The position numbers and the translations under genes were made by a program. From Moniliella sp. 'wahieum' (taxonomy: Eukaryota > Basidiomycota > Moniliellomycetes > Moniliellales > Moniliellaceae): 64,000 nucleotides of DNA. Positions 1 to 12,000 of this stretch are shown here, in pieces (positions within the stretch are counted from its first letter, which is position 1; the number at the start of each line of letters is the position of its first letter). The notes below the pieces were generated by a model. It worked only from the letters and a program-made list of their open reading frames with translations, had not been told where the DNA came from and ran no database searches. Location: contig RSEE01000048.1 in assembly GCA_003971905.1 (NCBI GenBank), positions 186,001 through 250,000 of the forward strand, written 5' to 3'.

Positions 1-284
1 ATTTCAGAAATTTCACGCTTGATCTAAGTTCCCATTTCCAACTGCGTCAGGCCTCACCTCAGGCCGGCCAAGTGCAGGTCCTTATACTCGCTGGCTGTGC
101 CAACATACTGTTTGTCTATGGCAGGGAAACAATGGAATGGGTTATGCAGATCCATGATCATGGAAAGAACAGACACACAGAGATGAACTAGATGAGTGGA
201 AATCAGTGCAGGCAAACAAGGCCAACAAGTCAGTCAAACGTAATCTTGGTCCCTTGGCTGCCCTCAGCAATTGCCCCCGACTGC
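1..284. other. Left-edge intergenic segment
   Basis: No gene is recognised here. It holds the 3' flank of the RPA43 gene and a CCTCA/CAGGCC-rich stretch near 50-65 like those seen in other spacers of this window. An alternative C-terminus of RPA43 in another frame could run down to about position 230. Confidence 0.4.
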
Positions 285-1514
285 TTAGCCACTGCCGATG
301 CTACCGTTGGAGGATTGGAGGGGTTGTCGGTTCGGCCGGGCCTCCTCCGAATCCGACTTATCGTCATCCCATCGCACACGCTTGTTTTGGCTCTTGACTG
401 GCGTTTCAGCTTCCTCCTGGGCTTTCGCGAGGCGCTGGCGCCGCTCCTCAACCATCCGCATCCGGCGATCAAACATGATCTTTTCCGACGTAGTCATCTC
501 CCGTGCGGCGCCTTCCATGGGCGGAAGCAGAGATTCGATGGTCTGCTCTTGTTCATCCGGAGGGGGGACACTGAAAGGACGCCGGAGTAGACTGCCATGC
601 AGCGTAAGCATGTGCTTGGCGACGGTCATGCTCACGATAGTGAACGTCAACTTGCCGTCTGCGCCGCCAAGGCGCGAGAGGTCGTCCTTGTTCCGCCAGT
701 AGCCAAGGGAATGAGGTGCATCTCCTCTTCATCCTGGTCAAAGGGCTGCTCCGCGGCAGTGTCATTCTCATCCTGCTCAGGCGCCTCCGATTCGTCATGG
801 ATAAACTCCCAACGAGTGAGGTCAATGTGCTGCGAGCTGATCGACGCGTTGAACAAGCCATCGAGCAACAGCGACACATGCGATGGCGACGACAAGATGA
901 TCTTCCCCTCCACCTTCATGCCTATCCTCGGGCTCCACACTAGACATCCGACTTGGATGGGGACCAATCCGAACGCGCCATCGGCCTCGATCCGGCCGGT
1001 GGGACGCTGGAAGGACTTGGGGGTGGCGTGGTGGGTAACAAGAACACCTTCAAGCTCAGTACGTACCTGAAAACTCCCGCGTTAGTCGCTCAGATCATCA
1101 AGACAAAGGGGGAGTGGGATCAGAGGGAAAAAAGCAAAACGTACTGGCAAGAGCATCGTGTCGAACAGCTCGGCCACCGCTTGGGTTGGGTCGGCTGCAA
1201 AGACGGGGGGATAGCCATGTGAAGGGTAGGGTACATTTTGCGGTAGCATGACACTGCCCCTGAGGTCTCGTCCGAGTCGACATCGTCAAGCGGGGGCTGG
1301 TCGGAGGCACGGGGGCGGCGACTGCTCTCTTCAGAGTGGGAATGGACTTGGACTTGGAATGGGACTTGGACTTGTGGGTCTTGCTGCTGCTGTGCTTGTC
1401 GCTGGAGCGGGGCTTGGTGTGCTTGTCTGATTTTCCTTCGCTGGTGCGGGGCTTTTTGGACTTGCGCTCGGCGGGCGAGGGATTCTTGCGCTTAGATGGC
1501 GCGTCTGAAGACAT
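285..1514 (-). CDS. RPA43: DNA-directed RNA polymerase I subunit RPA43
   Basis: Stalk subunit of RNA polymerase I in the nucleolus; with RPA14-type partners it recruits the initiation factor Rrn3. Reading leftward from ATG 1514 there is a basic, Lys/Ser-rich leader of about 60 residues, then the SHS2-like segment (PPVFAADP...AVAELFDTMLLP). A 78-nt intron (1067-1144, GTACGT donor, CTAAC branch) is followed by the OB-fold part, which carries the family hallmark VWSPRIGMKVEGKI and SPSHVSLLLDGLFNASI. An acidic and then basic tail ends near 285. The frame changes at the 6-C run near 1205-1210 and again around 650, so one or two single-base errors are likely. The C-terminal end is uncertain: a second frame stops near 230. 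It is divergent from GSP1. Confidence 0.85.
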
Positions 1515-1960
1515 GGTGGTGGTAGGGTTGGGGGGGCGGGTGGCAGAGAAGGTGTGGAGGGGCGCAAATATTTTTTCCTGGCTGGCTGGAGGACGCGGAT
1601 GTGAGGGGGGGGATGGGTGTGACGGCGTTGCACCGAACAGGGGTCTTGCGAAGGCGATGCAGTTTAGCATCTGAGATTAGATTTCAGATTTCAGAGAGAA
1701 GCTCCAACGCGCGCGACGGCACTGGGATACACATCATGCATCATGCATCAATGTTTGCGGCGGGCACAGTGGCGCTGCGCTGACGACCATTTTTTTTTTT
1801 TTTTCGTTCCGCCGGCGGTCGTAGGACCGTTTTGCTTGAGTGCGCAAGTGCGGGTCTGGCCGCCGGTCTGTGCGCTGGGCTTGTTGGTCTCGTCACTTTT
1901 TGCTTGTGGGCCCCTCAACGCCAAACTTTTGCCACCACCCTTCTTCCTTACCACCCCACC
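1515..1960. promoter_or_regulatory. Divergent promoter region RPA43 / GSP1
   Basis: Spacer of about 450 bases serving both the Pol I subunit gene (leftward) and the Ran gene (rightward). Visible elements are a TAGGGTTG octamer at 1523-1530, directly in the RPA43 leader; a CATCATGCAT repeat at 1733-1753; and a long poly-T tract around 1790-1804, the kind of dA:dT tract that excludes nucleosomes in fungal promoters. Function is inferred from position only. Confidence 0.55.
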
Positions 1961-2673
1961 ATGGCTGCTGAGGTTCCTACATTCAAGCTTGTGCTAGGTG
2001 CGTGTCCCCCCTGCCATTCTTTCCTTGCTCCCATCCCGTCCTAACCGGTCGCTCTCTTTCGCTCAGTCGGCGATGGCGGTACGGGCAAGACCACGTTTGT
2101 CAAGCGCCACTTGACGGGCGAATTTGAGAAGAAGTACATTGCCACCCTCGGTGTCGAAGTCCACCCGCTCTCTTTCCACACCAACTTTGGCAACATTGTC
2201 TTCAACGTCTGGGACACTGCCGGCCAGGAGAAGTTTGGTGGTCTGCGCGACGGCTACTACATCCAGGGCCAGTGCGGCATCATCATGTTTGACGTTACTT
2301 CGCGCATCACATACAAGAACGTGCCCAACTGGTACCGTGATCTGGAGCGCGTTTGCGAGAACATCCCCATCGTTCTCTGCGGAAAAAGGTGGACGTCAAG
2401 GAGCGCAAGGTGAAGACGGGCGCTGTCACTTTCCACCGCAAAAAGAACCTGCAGTACTTCGAAATCTCGGCCAAGAGCAACTACAACTTTGAGAAGCCTT
2501 TCCTCTGGCTCGCCCGCAAGCTCGTCGGCAACAACAATCTCGAGTTTGTTGCCGCGCCGGCTCTCGCTCCTCCCGAGGTTCAGGTCGATGCGGCTCTGAT
2601 GCAGAAGTACCAGCAGGAGCTTGACACGGCCGCGGCCGCCCCGCTGCCGGACGAGGACGATGGCGACTTTTAA
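1961..2673 (+). CDS. GSP1: Ran GTPase (nuclear transport)
   Basis: Small GTPase that drives nuclear import and export and spindle assembly. Exon 1 is 1961-1997, a 69-nt intron follows (GTGCGT donor, CTAAC branch, CAG acceptor at 2066), and exon 2 is 2067-2673. All G motifs are visible: [10 protein letters not shown] (P-loop), the effector region ending [19 protein letters not shown], and [14 protein letters not shown]. The acidic C-terminal tail PLPDEDD(G)DF is the Ran signature that binds Ran-binding proteins. Exon lengths sum to 644, one base short of a whole number of codons. The break falls at the NKVD motif near 2388, where the text reads GGAAAAAGGTGGAC instead of a codon for Asn. Ran is essential and extremely conserved, so a missing base in the assembly is far likelier than a pseudogene. 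The restored length of about 214 residues is normal. Confidence 0.95.
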
Positions 2674-3372
2674 GCGACGCGCATCAGTCGTACCTGTATT
2701 CGCCTTACACTCCCTCGTTTCTGTCTCCCTTTTACTTGAAAGGGCTCGTGCCCCAAGCGCTTTTTTCGGTCCCTGTCTGCGTCATATCCAATTCGTCCGG
2801 GCGTCCACGATGCATGACGACCCCAGAATCCATTTCCCCCGCATGCGGCTCTTGGCCAATTTTTTCTGCATTGGCTAGCCGAATAGATAGCCCGCGAGCT
2901 ACATGCATATCGAGTACCATCGTCGAACATGCAGGAGAGGGGAGCAACACTTACAATAGATGAAATATAAGTAGACGTGTGCTCAGCCTGAAGAAGCAGA
3001 AGAGAATGCAAGGGAAGGCGGCAGGGAAAAGACAGGTCAAGATTCTGCATCTGACAGGATTGGTTCCCCGTTCCAGATTTTGACTTGGTTCTGCCGCGAG
3101 GACCGGCGTTTAGATGAGAGGCATTGATCCGACGAAGGCGGAGACGCCGGACGGGCAGGCAAGAAAGGGGTGAAGGAGCGGACCGAGGGTTGAAGCGGGT
3201 TTAATGCACTGCCCTGTGTTGAAAAAGTCGGCAGCCCTGCGGGCGACAGCCAAGCCTGCCAACGCGCCTTCTCGCTCCCGGAGCAACTTGTTGTGCGACC
3301 CCGCATCCGGCACGAAAAAGTACCTTTTCGGCCGTTTGCGGTGCGTTTTATCCTCATCCAGCGCAGACGAGG
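2674..3372. other. Intergenic between GSP1 and RPD3
   Basis: No recognised gene. It contains the convergent 3' ends of GSP1 and RPD3. On the minus strand an open stretch from about 3400 to 3110 (containing KRPKRYFFVPDAG and ADFFNTGQCIKP) looks somewhat protein-like. It has no convincing start and no family match that I recognise, so it is not called as a gene. Confidence 0.4.
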
Positions 3373-4974
3373 TTAGGTCGAAGCTAGGTCGTGACTGAGC
3401 CTGCTAGGGTTTCGATTGGACGCGTCAGGGGCATGGGAAACCTCATTGGGCGGGGGACGGTCGGGAGGATCCATTACGAATGCCCCCATTCGCCGGGGGA
3501 GGGGCCAGGGCAAAGCTGCCCAGGCCTGGCTTGAGCTGGGGGTCCTTGGCGCTATCGTCATCTCCCTTTTGTTGGGCCATCGGTACCTCATCCTCCGAGT
3601 CGCTCAGGTCGTTGCCTGCCTGGAGACGTGGTTATCACGCAGTTTGCGGCTGATGCGTACGTCCAGATCCGAGTCCTCGTCATCAGAGTGCTCTGCCATG
3701 GCGCTGCCAGCACCCGACTCGACCATGGGCCGCGACTGGACGCCTGGGCAAAGGGCATATCTTTGAGATGTTGAAGGATTTGGACACTGTAGAGGAGCGA
3801 GGATCACTGGCATGTCAGAGCTGCTTACGAGGTGGCGTAGGAGTGTAACGTACCGGATTGACTCAAGGTATTGGCGCGTATTGTTGTCAGCCATGCTGTT
3901 ACGTGGCACATTGAGCTTGTATTCGGGCCAAAATACTCCATGTACTGGTTGTAGGGTAAGTTCTCGTCCAGCTCCTTGTTGCAGATAATGCCCGTCTCGT
4001 TGGTCCAGGTACGCGCGACGTTGCGGATCGTGTACCCACCTCCACCGACCGTCATCATGGGGATTCCAAACGACTTGACAAAGCGCACACAATCGGAATG
4101 GCCTTGCATCGACAGGTTGAAAGAACCGAGCTTGTCCCCGGCTAAGCTGTCTGTCCCACACTGCAGCACGATCGCCCCCGGCCGGAACCAGGCGATAATG
4201 TGGCCAATGACTTCACGAAAGATGAACCCATACGACTCATCGCTGATCCCGTCGCGCAACGGCACGTTGACAGCATACCCCTTTCCTCTGCGGACACCAA
4301 TGTCGTCCACATGGCCCGTACCGGGGAAAAAGTCGCCGTACTTGTGAAAGGAGCAGGTCATGACACTGGTTGGTGTGTAGAATGCCTCCTCTACCCCGTC
4401 TCCATGGTGAACGTCAATGTCAATGTAGAGCACGCGAGGATGTACTTTGAGCAACTCAAGAACAGCAAGAACAATGTCGTTGACGTAGCAAAAGCCGCTC
4501 GCCTCGCGCTTCTTGGCGTGGTGCAGGCCACCACCCCAGTTGATGCAGATGTCGGAAGCACCTTGATTGAGCTTGGCGGCGGCGGACACGGAACCACCGG
4601 CGGAAATGGTGCAAAATTCATACAGCCCCTCAAATCCAGGGCAGTCGTCCCCGTAGAGGTAGCGGGTGCCGCCAAAGGTTAGCTTCTCCACCGTCTCAGG
4701 GGAGCAGTGCTGGAGAAAGTCGATGTATTCGTCGGTGTGGAAGCGGGTCAAGACCGCAGGTGTGGCACGGGTCGGGCGAAGAACCTGCATGTGCTGGTAC
4801 AGGCCGTAGTTGAGGATAAGGTTGTTGGCCATGCGCATGCGATGGGGCTTCATGGGGTGCCCATAGCCATACGAGTAGTTGCCCACGTCGTGGTCGTAGA
4901 AGTAGGACACGCGCTGCTTGGTCCCGAGCGAGCGCTCGGGGGGGGGCTCGGATGCCTGCGTTCGCCACCGACAT
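3373..4974 (-). CDS. RPD3: Class I histone deacetylase, Rpd3 type
   Basis: Zn-dependent lysine deacetylase, the catalytic subunit of Sin3/Rpd3-type corepressor complexes in the nucleus. From ATG 4974 the order is: a short leader; [39 protein letters not shown], holding the catalytic His pair; [11 protein letters not shown] with zinc-binding Asp/His; [12 protein letters not shown]; and the active-site loop [15 protein letters not shown] tail follows with [10 protein letters not shown] and [13 protein letters not shown], as in Rpd3 and HDAC1/2. The sequence around [10 protein letters not shown] and the acidic tail fit Rpd3 better than Hos2. Frame changes occur at a 9-G run (4938-4946, one base too many), near 3927, near 3730 and near 3640, and a probable short intron lies around 3790-3850. 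The end is either a stop at about 3444 or, after a further shift, 3373. Essential-type conservation argues for sequencing error, not decay. Confidence 0.92.
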
Positions 4975-6179
4975 GGCCCAAGCAATGAGGGCAGATGGAG
5001 ATGGTGGCGAGGTAGAAGTGTGCGGGGTGCCCCGGACTGGATCACGCCCAGCTGCCAGCCCAGAGCAGGCGAACGCGAGGAAATGAAAGTTGCATGCGGC
5101 CAATTGCGACGACGATTACGTATGTGCTGCCGCTTTCGGTCTGATCGACATCTGGATTAGATCGATTTATCGATTAAGCGATAATCGATAATCGGCTGAT
5201 GATCATCGAGCATCGATCAGCGCTCAGCGCAGCCGACGCTCCTGTGGCGTCCAAAGCGCCAGGAGAACTTACCAGGCTCCAACGCATCGGCTACGGGGAC
5301 CATTGAATCGACGAGGAACTGCCTCAACCCGTGGGCGCCTCTCGGCATCCAGCCGAGGTCATCAAGACGGCCGCTTCTCTGACTGTTTCCCCTAGCTTGG
5401 CGCAGGGGCGCATATGTGGCAAAAAACCGGTTGGGGTCCCCTCCAGTGAAGAACCCACACGAAAACTACAAGAGAGACGGGTTTGTAACGGGGCGACACG
5501 GCGGGCGAGCGAGCCCGGCCAAAGTCATACGCTCTCCTTGTCCCCCCTGCCTGGGTTGTGTCTACACGTCACGCGTCACGACAGGAAGGGCCTGTCTGAA
5601 CACACAGTACGTTGAACGTTGAACCAACCCATGTACTCCATTGCGTCTAAACAGAGTACGTTCCCTGCAACTTGGATCGAGCCCCTTTTCCATTCGACCA
5701 AGGTATCCGTGCGTTGGCGTTTTGGGTCTCTGATTTGCCTTGAAGTATTTGTGGACTATTTTGGTCGTGGACGCAAGCGAGCTTTTCTGAGTTTAACTTC
5801 CGGATCTAGGCGAGTTACATAGTTCCCTGGTATGTGCGTTTGGCTTCGCTGCGAGGCTCTTACCTGAGCACCCTGAGCCTCAGGCCTCATGCTGGCCTCA
5901 TGCATCAGCGCATCAGCAATCCGGGTTTCTTCCGCCTCGATCCAAGACGAATGGAAAGTCAAAGAGGGCGTTCATTCTTTGAAATTAAGGAAGATGCAAG
6001 AAGGGGGAGTGGCACTGAGAGTTATATCTAGGTAGGAGAGAGACGCTTTTCCACCTTCAAATTGTCTTCAGCTTGATTGTTCAGGTCTCAGAACAACGGC
6101 TACGAAAGTTGGTCCCTGGAATGGTAGCGATGCTTGTCCATATCCATCGCAATGACAGAGTACTTTTGAGATAGCCGAC
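4975..6179. other. Gene-poor spacer upstream of RPD3
   Basis: About 1.2 kb with no recognised gene. It holds a cluster of ATCGAT/GATAATCGAT words (5158-5215), an ACGTTGAACGTTGAACC repeat (5603-5622) and CCTCAGGCCTCATG words (5878-5905). These are short near-palindromic words that recur in other spacers of the window. A GTAAGT donor at the apparent end of the leftward helical-repeat gene leaves open that this gene has a further exon here. Confidence 0.4.
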
Positions 6180-8398
6180 TTACGCTTCAGCACAAGTGTC
6201 GGCGGCCACGGTCCAGATGGCTGCCGAAAGGGTGCCGCGGGCAACAGGGTCCGGATGGCTCAGTCCCAGACGAGCCAGCAGATCATCCCCAGCACCCAGG
6301 TGCGGGGTCGAGGACAAGGATGCCAACAAGTTCGGTAGCTCAATGCGGTCAATGGCCTTGGCGACTGCTGAGCGAGTCAATCGACCAGACGTAGGGCCCA
6401 ACTGCGCCTTGACGGCCTGCATCACCGTCTCAATTACGTTCCACCCAGGAAGGGCGAGGTGGGGGAAGCGACCCGGCTCGCAACCGACGTTAGCGCCTCC
6501 TCTGCCCGCACCACTTCGTACACAAGTGCTCGGGCCCCTGCCTCAGGCAACGCTTTGGGTGCCAAGGCAATCCCTTGCGCCAAGGCAAAGATGCAAGCAC
6601 GACCAGCAGCATGGGCACCTTGAATATAACCCTGCTCCAGCGAATCGAGTTTGGTATGCAGGAAGAGGGGCAGACCCAAAATGGCCTGCCACATGGCCGT
6701 CCAGTCCATACTTGCCCTTCCTCGTCGTGGGGTGCGAGGATGCCTTTGCGAACGCATTGAGGGACAATGCCCAAACCCGAAGTGCCAGTGCGTGCCCGGC
6801 GCCATCAAGGCGGCGACCTAGGTTGTGGCGCAGAAAGCAACAAGCCACATACAGAGCGTGTAGTGGGCTATGGTTGGCGCCTCTTCGCTTGGGGGGGAGG
6901 CGAGCCAGGAAGGGGCGGGAACAGTAGGTTGGCCATACCGCGCGGTAGCCAGATGGACGGTAGGGGCCCCTAGTGCAGCCGAACATGCTGTGGGGGCACG
7001 GAACAAAATAGAGCTCAGAGTGCTCAGAGCCAAATGGGCATACGCATTGGCTCGGGGGGAAGCAGATGCGTTGGTGGATAGATAACTAGCCAAACTGATC
7101 ACCGGCGCGACGGCCACCGGACTATCCGATTCGGTACGGAGCATCAAGTCCAAGAATCGATGGTTGAGGTTGCACAAGAGAAAGACAGGCAGCAAAGACA
7201 AGGTTGCTTTACAGGTCTGTCTCCTCATAACGGTTCGTCAGTGAGGTTGTTCATGTAGCAAAGTGGACGGGGGTAGCACACACAAAGCACTTGGGGAGAT
7301 TTGGCTGGTTTGCGGCGAATGTCGTGGCCTTGACATGGATTGAGGCCACAAGGAGGTGGAAAGCCACTCTGCCCATGTTTGGCTCGATGGATCGAGAGCG
7401 GGTTGGATGGGGTCCGGGTCGTATGCCTCGACCGCCTCGGCAAAGGCGGAAGCTGAGACAGATGCAACGGCACCCAGCTCGGTCCGCGTGTCCCATGCAG
7501 CAAGATGGTGTGCATATCTGGATGCGTGCGCGGCAGCGGCGGCAGTATCGAGGGCGGCTTGGGGCGTGAGACGGAGGGAGGCGGGTACACAGGAAGCAGT
7601 GTACATTAGGGCAAAGATGAGGGATGTGCGGGCGATAAGTAGGTCCAATGCGGGAGTGTGGTGGGCAGCAGCAGCGAGCAAGGCGCGGAGCTGGGGGAAC
7701 AAGTCTGGCTGGAGGAATGTGCTGGCAAGGGAGGAACGGCCGGCGCGCGCAAGCCAAACGAGCAGGAGCTGGGTGGTTGCCTGCGCCTCGCGCACGGCAT
7801 CTGGGTCGGGAAGGGCGGGGGCGGCAGCTTCCAAGGCCTGCTTGACAGCGGCTACAAGCGTAGCCAGGTCGGCGTCGGCGCTGGCCACGCTGCTGCACAG
7901 GAGACCGAGCATGGTGAGCGGGGGCAAGTTGCGGGCCAGGAGGGCGCCGGCCATGGAGGCAACGAGCTCGGCAGCGGTGTGCATGGTGAGGGGTTCGCGG
8001 GCCTGCCACGTGGCGACGGCATGGGACCAAAGAAGGTATATGCGCCGGCGGGGGGTTGGGCGCGAGTGGGGGAAGTGTCGGCGAGGGCGCGGGCGGGGAT
8101 GTGACGGAGGGCATGGGCGGCGGCCTGGGCGACAGAGGGCTGGCGCAGCAGCGCAGCCACATCGGCGTGCTCGGCGGGGGCGGAGGCGTCCAAGAACGCC
8201 TGGAGACGGTGCTCCATGGGGAGGCGGGGGGCGGGGGCGGAGGCGAGGAAGCGAGGGAGAGCCGGGTGGGGCTGGGTGGGCCGAGGCCGAGGCCTTCTGG
8301 GGGGCAGTGTCGGCCGGCTGGATGGGCGCGGGCGGTGGATGGGTGGCCTACGTACGGGCGGCCGGCAGCGGGGGAGCGACACGGCTGTCGGAGGCCAT
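6180..8398 (-). CDS. ARMH3/DUF1741-like armadillo-type helical protein
   Basis: Predicted alpha-helical repeat protein. The start is ATG 8398 (MASDSRVAPPL...), with a GTACGT donor soon after that suggests a short first intron. Recognisable stretches include NLPPLTMLGLLCSSV, TFLQPDLFPQLRALL and LIARTSLIFALMYTASC. Near the C-terminus there is a W-x2-MW-x2-I-x-GL-x-LFL segment followed by ALVYEVVR. This order resembles the fungal and animal ARMH3 (C10orf76, DUF1741) family, which acts with GBF1/Arf1 and PI4KB at the Golgi in animals. I infer membership from motif order only. The sequence is very Ala-rich and changes frame at least four times, so it is probably damaged by base-call errors. The last codons run into a GTAAGT sequence, so a 3' exon may be missing. 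Confidence 0.5.
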
Positions 8399-9035
8399 CA
8401 CGCGTCATGCGTCATCCATGCTTGCTCGGTGCAACGCAACCGCCGCCGGATGAAAGTTGCAAACGCTTTAAAGTGCAGGCCTGGGACACAGGAGATGGCG
8501 CTGCGCAGGGGCAGTGTGGGTGCTTATCGCGTGCGAGACACTGTCCCCGCGGCTGGGCTGGCTGGGCGCCGTGGTGGCGCTGTGCCCCAGGCTGCTCCTC
8601 TGCGGCCCCAAAGCGGCAGGGAAGACACTGGAGAATGGTGTGTTCGTATACGTACGCACGTCGCAGCGCACGGGCGCTGTGCTGCGGCGCCCAGCCCCCT
8701 GCAGAGAACAGCAATGGGGTCGATGGACGCGCTTTCACCCAGCCGCGGCCGCCTGATACTCGCCGTCGGAGCACTGGTCCTCCCGACCGCAGGGCTCGCA
8801 CCCAGCACGCAGGACCCAGCACCCACCAGCACTCTTCACCGGCCACGCCGCTCACCCGTCCTGCGTTCGCCTCGGGCCGCACCAGCCGAGCAGCATCCAT
8901 CCACGCCGCCGCCCTCCGCCGCCGCAGCCCCGCCCGCAGGCTATGTATGTGTGCCTGCTTCTTCCACGCCCCTCAAACATTCCCGCCCCGCTCCCGCCCC
9001 TCCTGCCCCTCCTCCTCCACCGCCACTCCACCGCC
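8399..9035. promoter_or_regulatory. Divergent upstream region, helical protein / zinc-cluster factor
   Basis: Very GC-rich spacer of about 640 bases between two divergently transcribed genes. Open frames run through it on both strands only because stop codons are rare at this composition. A CT-rich tract (8985-9030) lies directly before the start of the zinc-cluster gene and is a plausible initiator region. No TATA box is seen. Confidence 0.45.
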
Positions 9036-12000
9036 ATGGCGCCCCCCCGAAGTGCGCATCAACAAGGCGTGTGTGCGTTGCCGCGCCAGCAAGCGCCGTT
9101 GCGACGGCGCCCGCCCCAGCTGCGGCGTCTGCCGCGCCATAGGCGTCGACTGCCACTTCTCCTCCGTCCGCATCCCGCGCGGCCCACCCAAGGGCTTCCG
9201 CGCCGCCGGTGCCGAGGGGGTCCGCGCCAAGCTGGTTCGCACCCTCGAGACTACCCTGCGCGATCTAGTTGTCAAGCTGGGCCAGGAGGATGCCGAGGCG
9301 GAGCTCGCCCGTCTCACCTCCCTCCGTGGCATCCGTCTGGCCACCGACGCCACTGACGCCACACACACACAGCAAAAGCAGCAGCAGCAGCAATGCCGAT
9401 CCTTCCCCTGTCATTCCTACAACTCCATATCCGTCTTCGACCCCACCGGTCCCCCCATCAGGCTCTCATCCCAACAACACCACTCTCTTGGCACCCCCTC
9501 GTCCGCCACCTGGACTGGAACGGCCCCTGTAGTAAACAGACATGGCCCCGCCATTGCAGAATGGGCGTTTCCCACCTACTCGGCCCGCAAACGTTCCTTC
9601 CCTGGACCCCCTGAAACGATGCATACCAACAAGCGCGGCCGCCCCGGTTTCGAACGGGACCCACACTTAATTTGGGACGAGTCGGGAGGGGGGTCGTTTG
9701 TGCCGGCTGCCCAACCCCGAGCACGAGAAATCGGCCCCAGTTACCAGCAAGATTCGAACCCTGGCGGAATCCGTCCTCGCTCCGTTTCTCCCACCCAGGC
9801 CTTTACGCCCATTTCTGTTCGTTCACCCGGAGTAGCAGGGCCAAATCCGGCCCCAGGAGACCCCGATCGGAGCCATCGGGAGAGGTATGAGGGAGATACG
9901 TTAGGGATGACGGAAGGCGGGGGTACACTTCACCTAGGCTCATCATCCGGTCTTCAACTTTTATCAGGACGTACTCTCCCTCCGCTACCAGGACGTGGAG
10001 CAACGGCGGGGACGGTCACCTTGCCCTTTGGGCTGAGCCCACTCCGTGATTCTAACCCCCTGCGGCGTCGCAGCATGGGAGGTACTCACAACCATACATC
10101 GCTGTCTGCTTCTCGTACCGACTTGGGCGCACAAAGGACACACTTTGCTTCAGCAGTCCGTCGCTGGGGGTCGGGTACCGAAGGCAATGGACCATTTGTT
10201 TCTACATCGCTTCCTTCGTCCCGCCCCACCTCTCACGAAAAGGCCTCAGGACCAAGCATGAACAAGCCTAAACCCGGTACTATCGCGCTACCCTCTTCCA
10301 CTTACTCGGCGACCGATGGCGTGTGGCCAAGGGCAGAGCACTTCCCACCCCAGGGAGCGCAGGCGTTCTTCCTGCGCCTTCGTCGCCATCGCAACAGCCT
10401 CTTCAACTTGCTCGGGCACCTTCATTTGCTGCTAAACCTGATCAGTTGGATTTAGCGAATGACCCTACAATTAGTGTTGAGGAGTGCAGGCGGTGGTTTG
10501 GGCTGTACTTCAAGGGCTTCCATCCTCTCTGGCCAGTACTATACAAGGTATGTTTTATTTACATCCCCTCTTTCTTGATTGTGTCCATGTTAACTCACCG
10601 CGATCCGTGTGATTAGCCTGCTATTCGTCATATTCCTGCCGAGGTGGTGCACGAGCACTTGGAACGCTGCTTGCTCTATGCCGTGTACGCGATTGCCTCT
10701 TGTATGGCTACACCGGGTAAAGAACATCATGGCGGTAGTGCTGAACGTCAGGCCCAACTTGCCAAGGGTCGTGCCTTTTACCATCGTGCCGAAGAGTACA
10801 TATATGCCTCTCGCCTTCGCCCATCGCTCTCAGCGGTGCAGGCAATGTTCCTATTAGCCATGTACTCGCATGGGACTGGAGATATCTCGCAAGCCTGGCT
10901 TTATCACTCTCTATCAGTCGCTATGGCGCTTGATATGGGCCTTCATCGCTGGCCGATCGATCGATACGACCTGTTCTTTGAAGATAACGAGCGTGAATCC
11001 CGCGTACGCCTCATCTGGCATATTTACATCCTGGGACTTATGCTGGCGGCCGAGATGGGACGGCCTGTTCCACTCAAACGGTCCGACATTGACATGCCCT
11101 TCCTCTCTGAAACCCAAGAGGATGACATGGAATTGGTGAATTTGGACGGATTTGAGCCAACGGATTCCGAAGCGAAAAATGGGGACGGAGCATCCATCTC
11201 GGTCGGACCCCGTCGGCTGCATGTAGCGGCCTGCATTAACCTGAGCATCTCACTCTTCACCATCATCGAACGAATTCTTACCGAGTTCCATTCATATGGA
11301 CGCAAAGCTGCTCTTCGCAAGCGCAAGGACGAAGTTAAATCCTTGGTGACTGAGATGGATCAGGCGCTGGATCAATGGCACGCGGAGTGTGCCGCCCCAC
11401 TTTCGTGCAGACCAGCATCTGGAGCACCTTCAGCGAGACAAAAGCCAAAACTCAGTGCCCTCCCTGCTTTTGTTGCTGTCGAACTCTGGTTCTACACTGC
11501 TAAAATCTTCTGCACCGCAACTTTATTCCCCAAGATGAAGGGGATACCTTGTCTGACATTTTGGCAAACGATTCGTTTCGCAAAGCCACCAATGCAGCCC
11601 AAGCGATTTCCGACTGTGCTGGCGCAAGCCGGTGCTTGCGAGTGATTGATCTCCTTTCCGCCGACCTGAGCTACTGTTTCTTCACCGCTGCCGTCATGTG
11701 GGTTTTTGTTGCCAGCCTAAGTGACAAAGCACTTGCACTGAATGCCCAGGAAGGGTATACCCAATGCAGAGATGCTCTGTCTCGTCTTTCGGATACTTGG
11801 CCGACCGCTTCGGGACACAGCAAACTGCTGGATGGGTTTAGTTACCTCACCGAGGGGGTTTGGGACGAACGCGCCGGCAAACTGGTCCCTCGCTCGTCCA
11901 TTGAGAATTCGGGACCTTCGACGCGACGAACGTCGGCCATACACCTCGAGTCACTCCAAAAAGCGGGACGGACGCCCGCACGCCTCTCCTCTCTATTGCC

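Noticed and set aside
2380-2400. Programmed frameshifting in the Ran gene
   Set aside because: No slippery heptamer-pseudoknot arrangement is evident, no Ran gene is known to use it, and similar breaks appear in many unrelated genes here, so sequencing error is simpler.
3110-3400. Minus-strand protein-like stretch after RPD3 (KRPKRYFFVPDAG)
   Set aside because: No start codon context, no family resemblance and a position in the 3' flank of RPD3; kept only as a note.
7356-8453. 365-residue plus-strand open frame
   Set aside because: Antisense shadow of the helical-repeat gene; Arg/Ala/Gly composition without any motif.
8056-9035. Long upstream extension in frame with the zinc-cluster protein
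   Set aside because: It is Gly/Arg/Pro/Ala-rich, antisense to the helical-repeat gene, and open only because stops are rare in GC-rich DNA. The zinc cluster normally lies near the N-terminus, and ATG 9036 with one base corrected fits.
9730-9775. TTCGAACCC sequence resembling a tRNA T-loop on the minus strand
   Set aside because: The flanking bases cannot form the five-pair T stem or an acceptor stem, and the site lies inside the zinc-cluster coding sequence.
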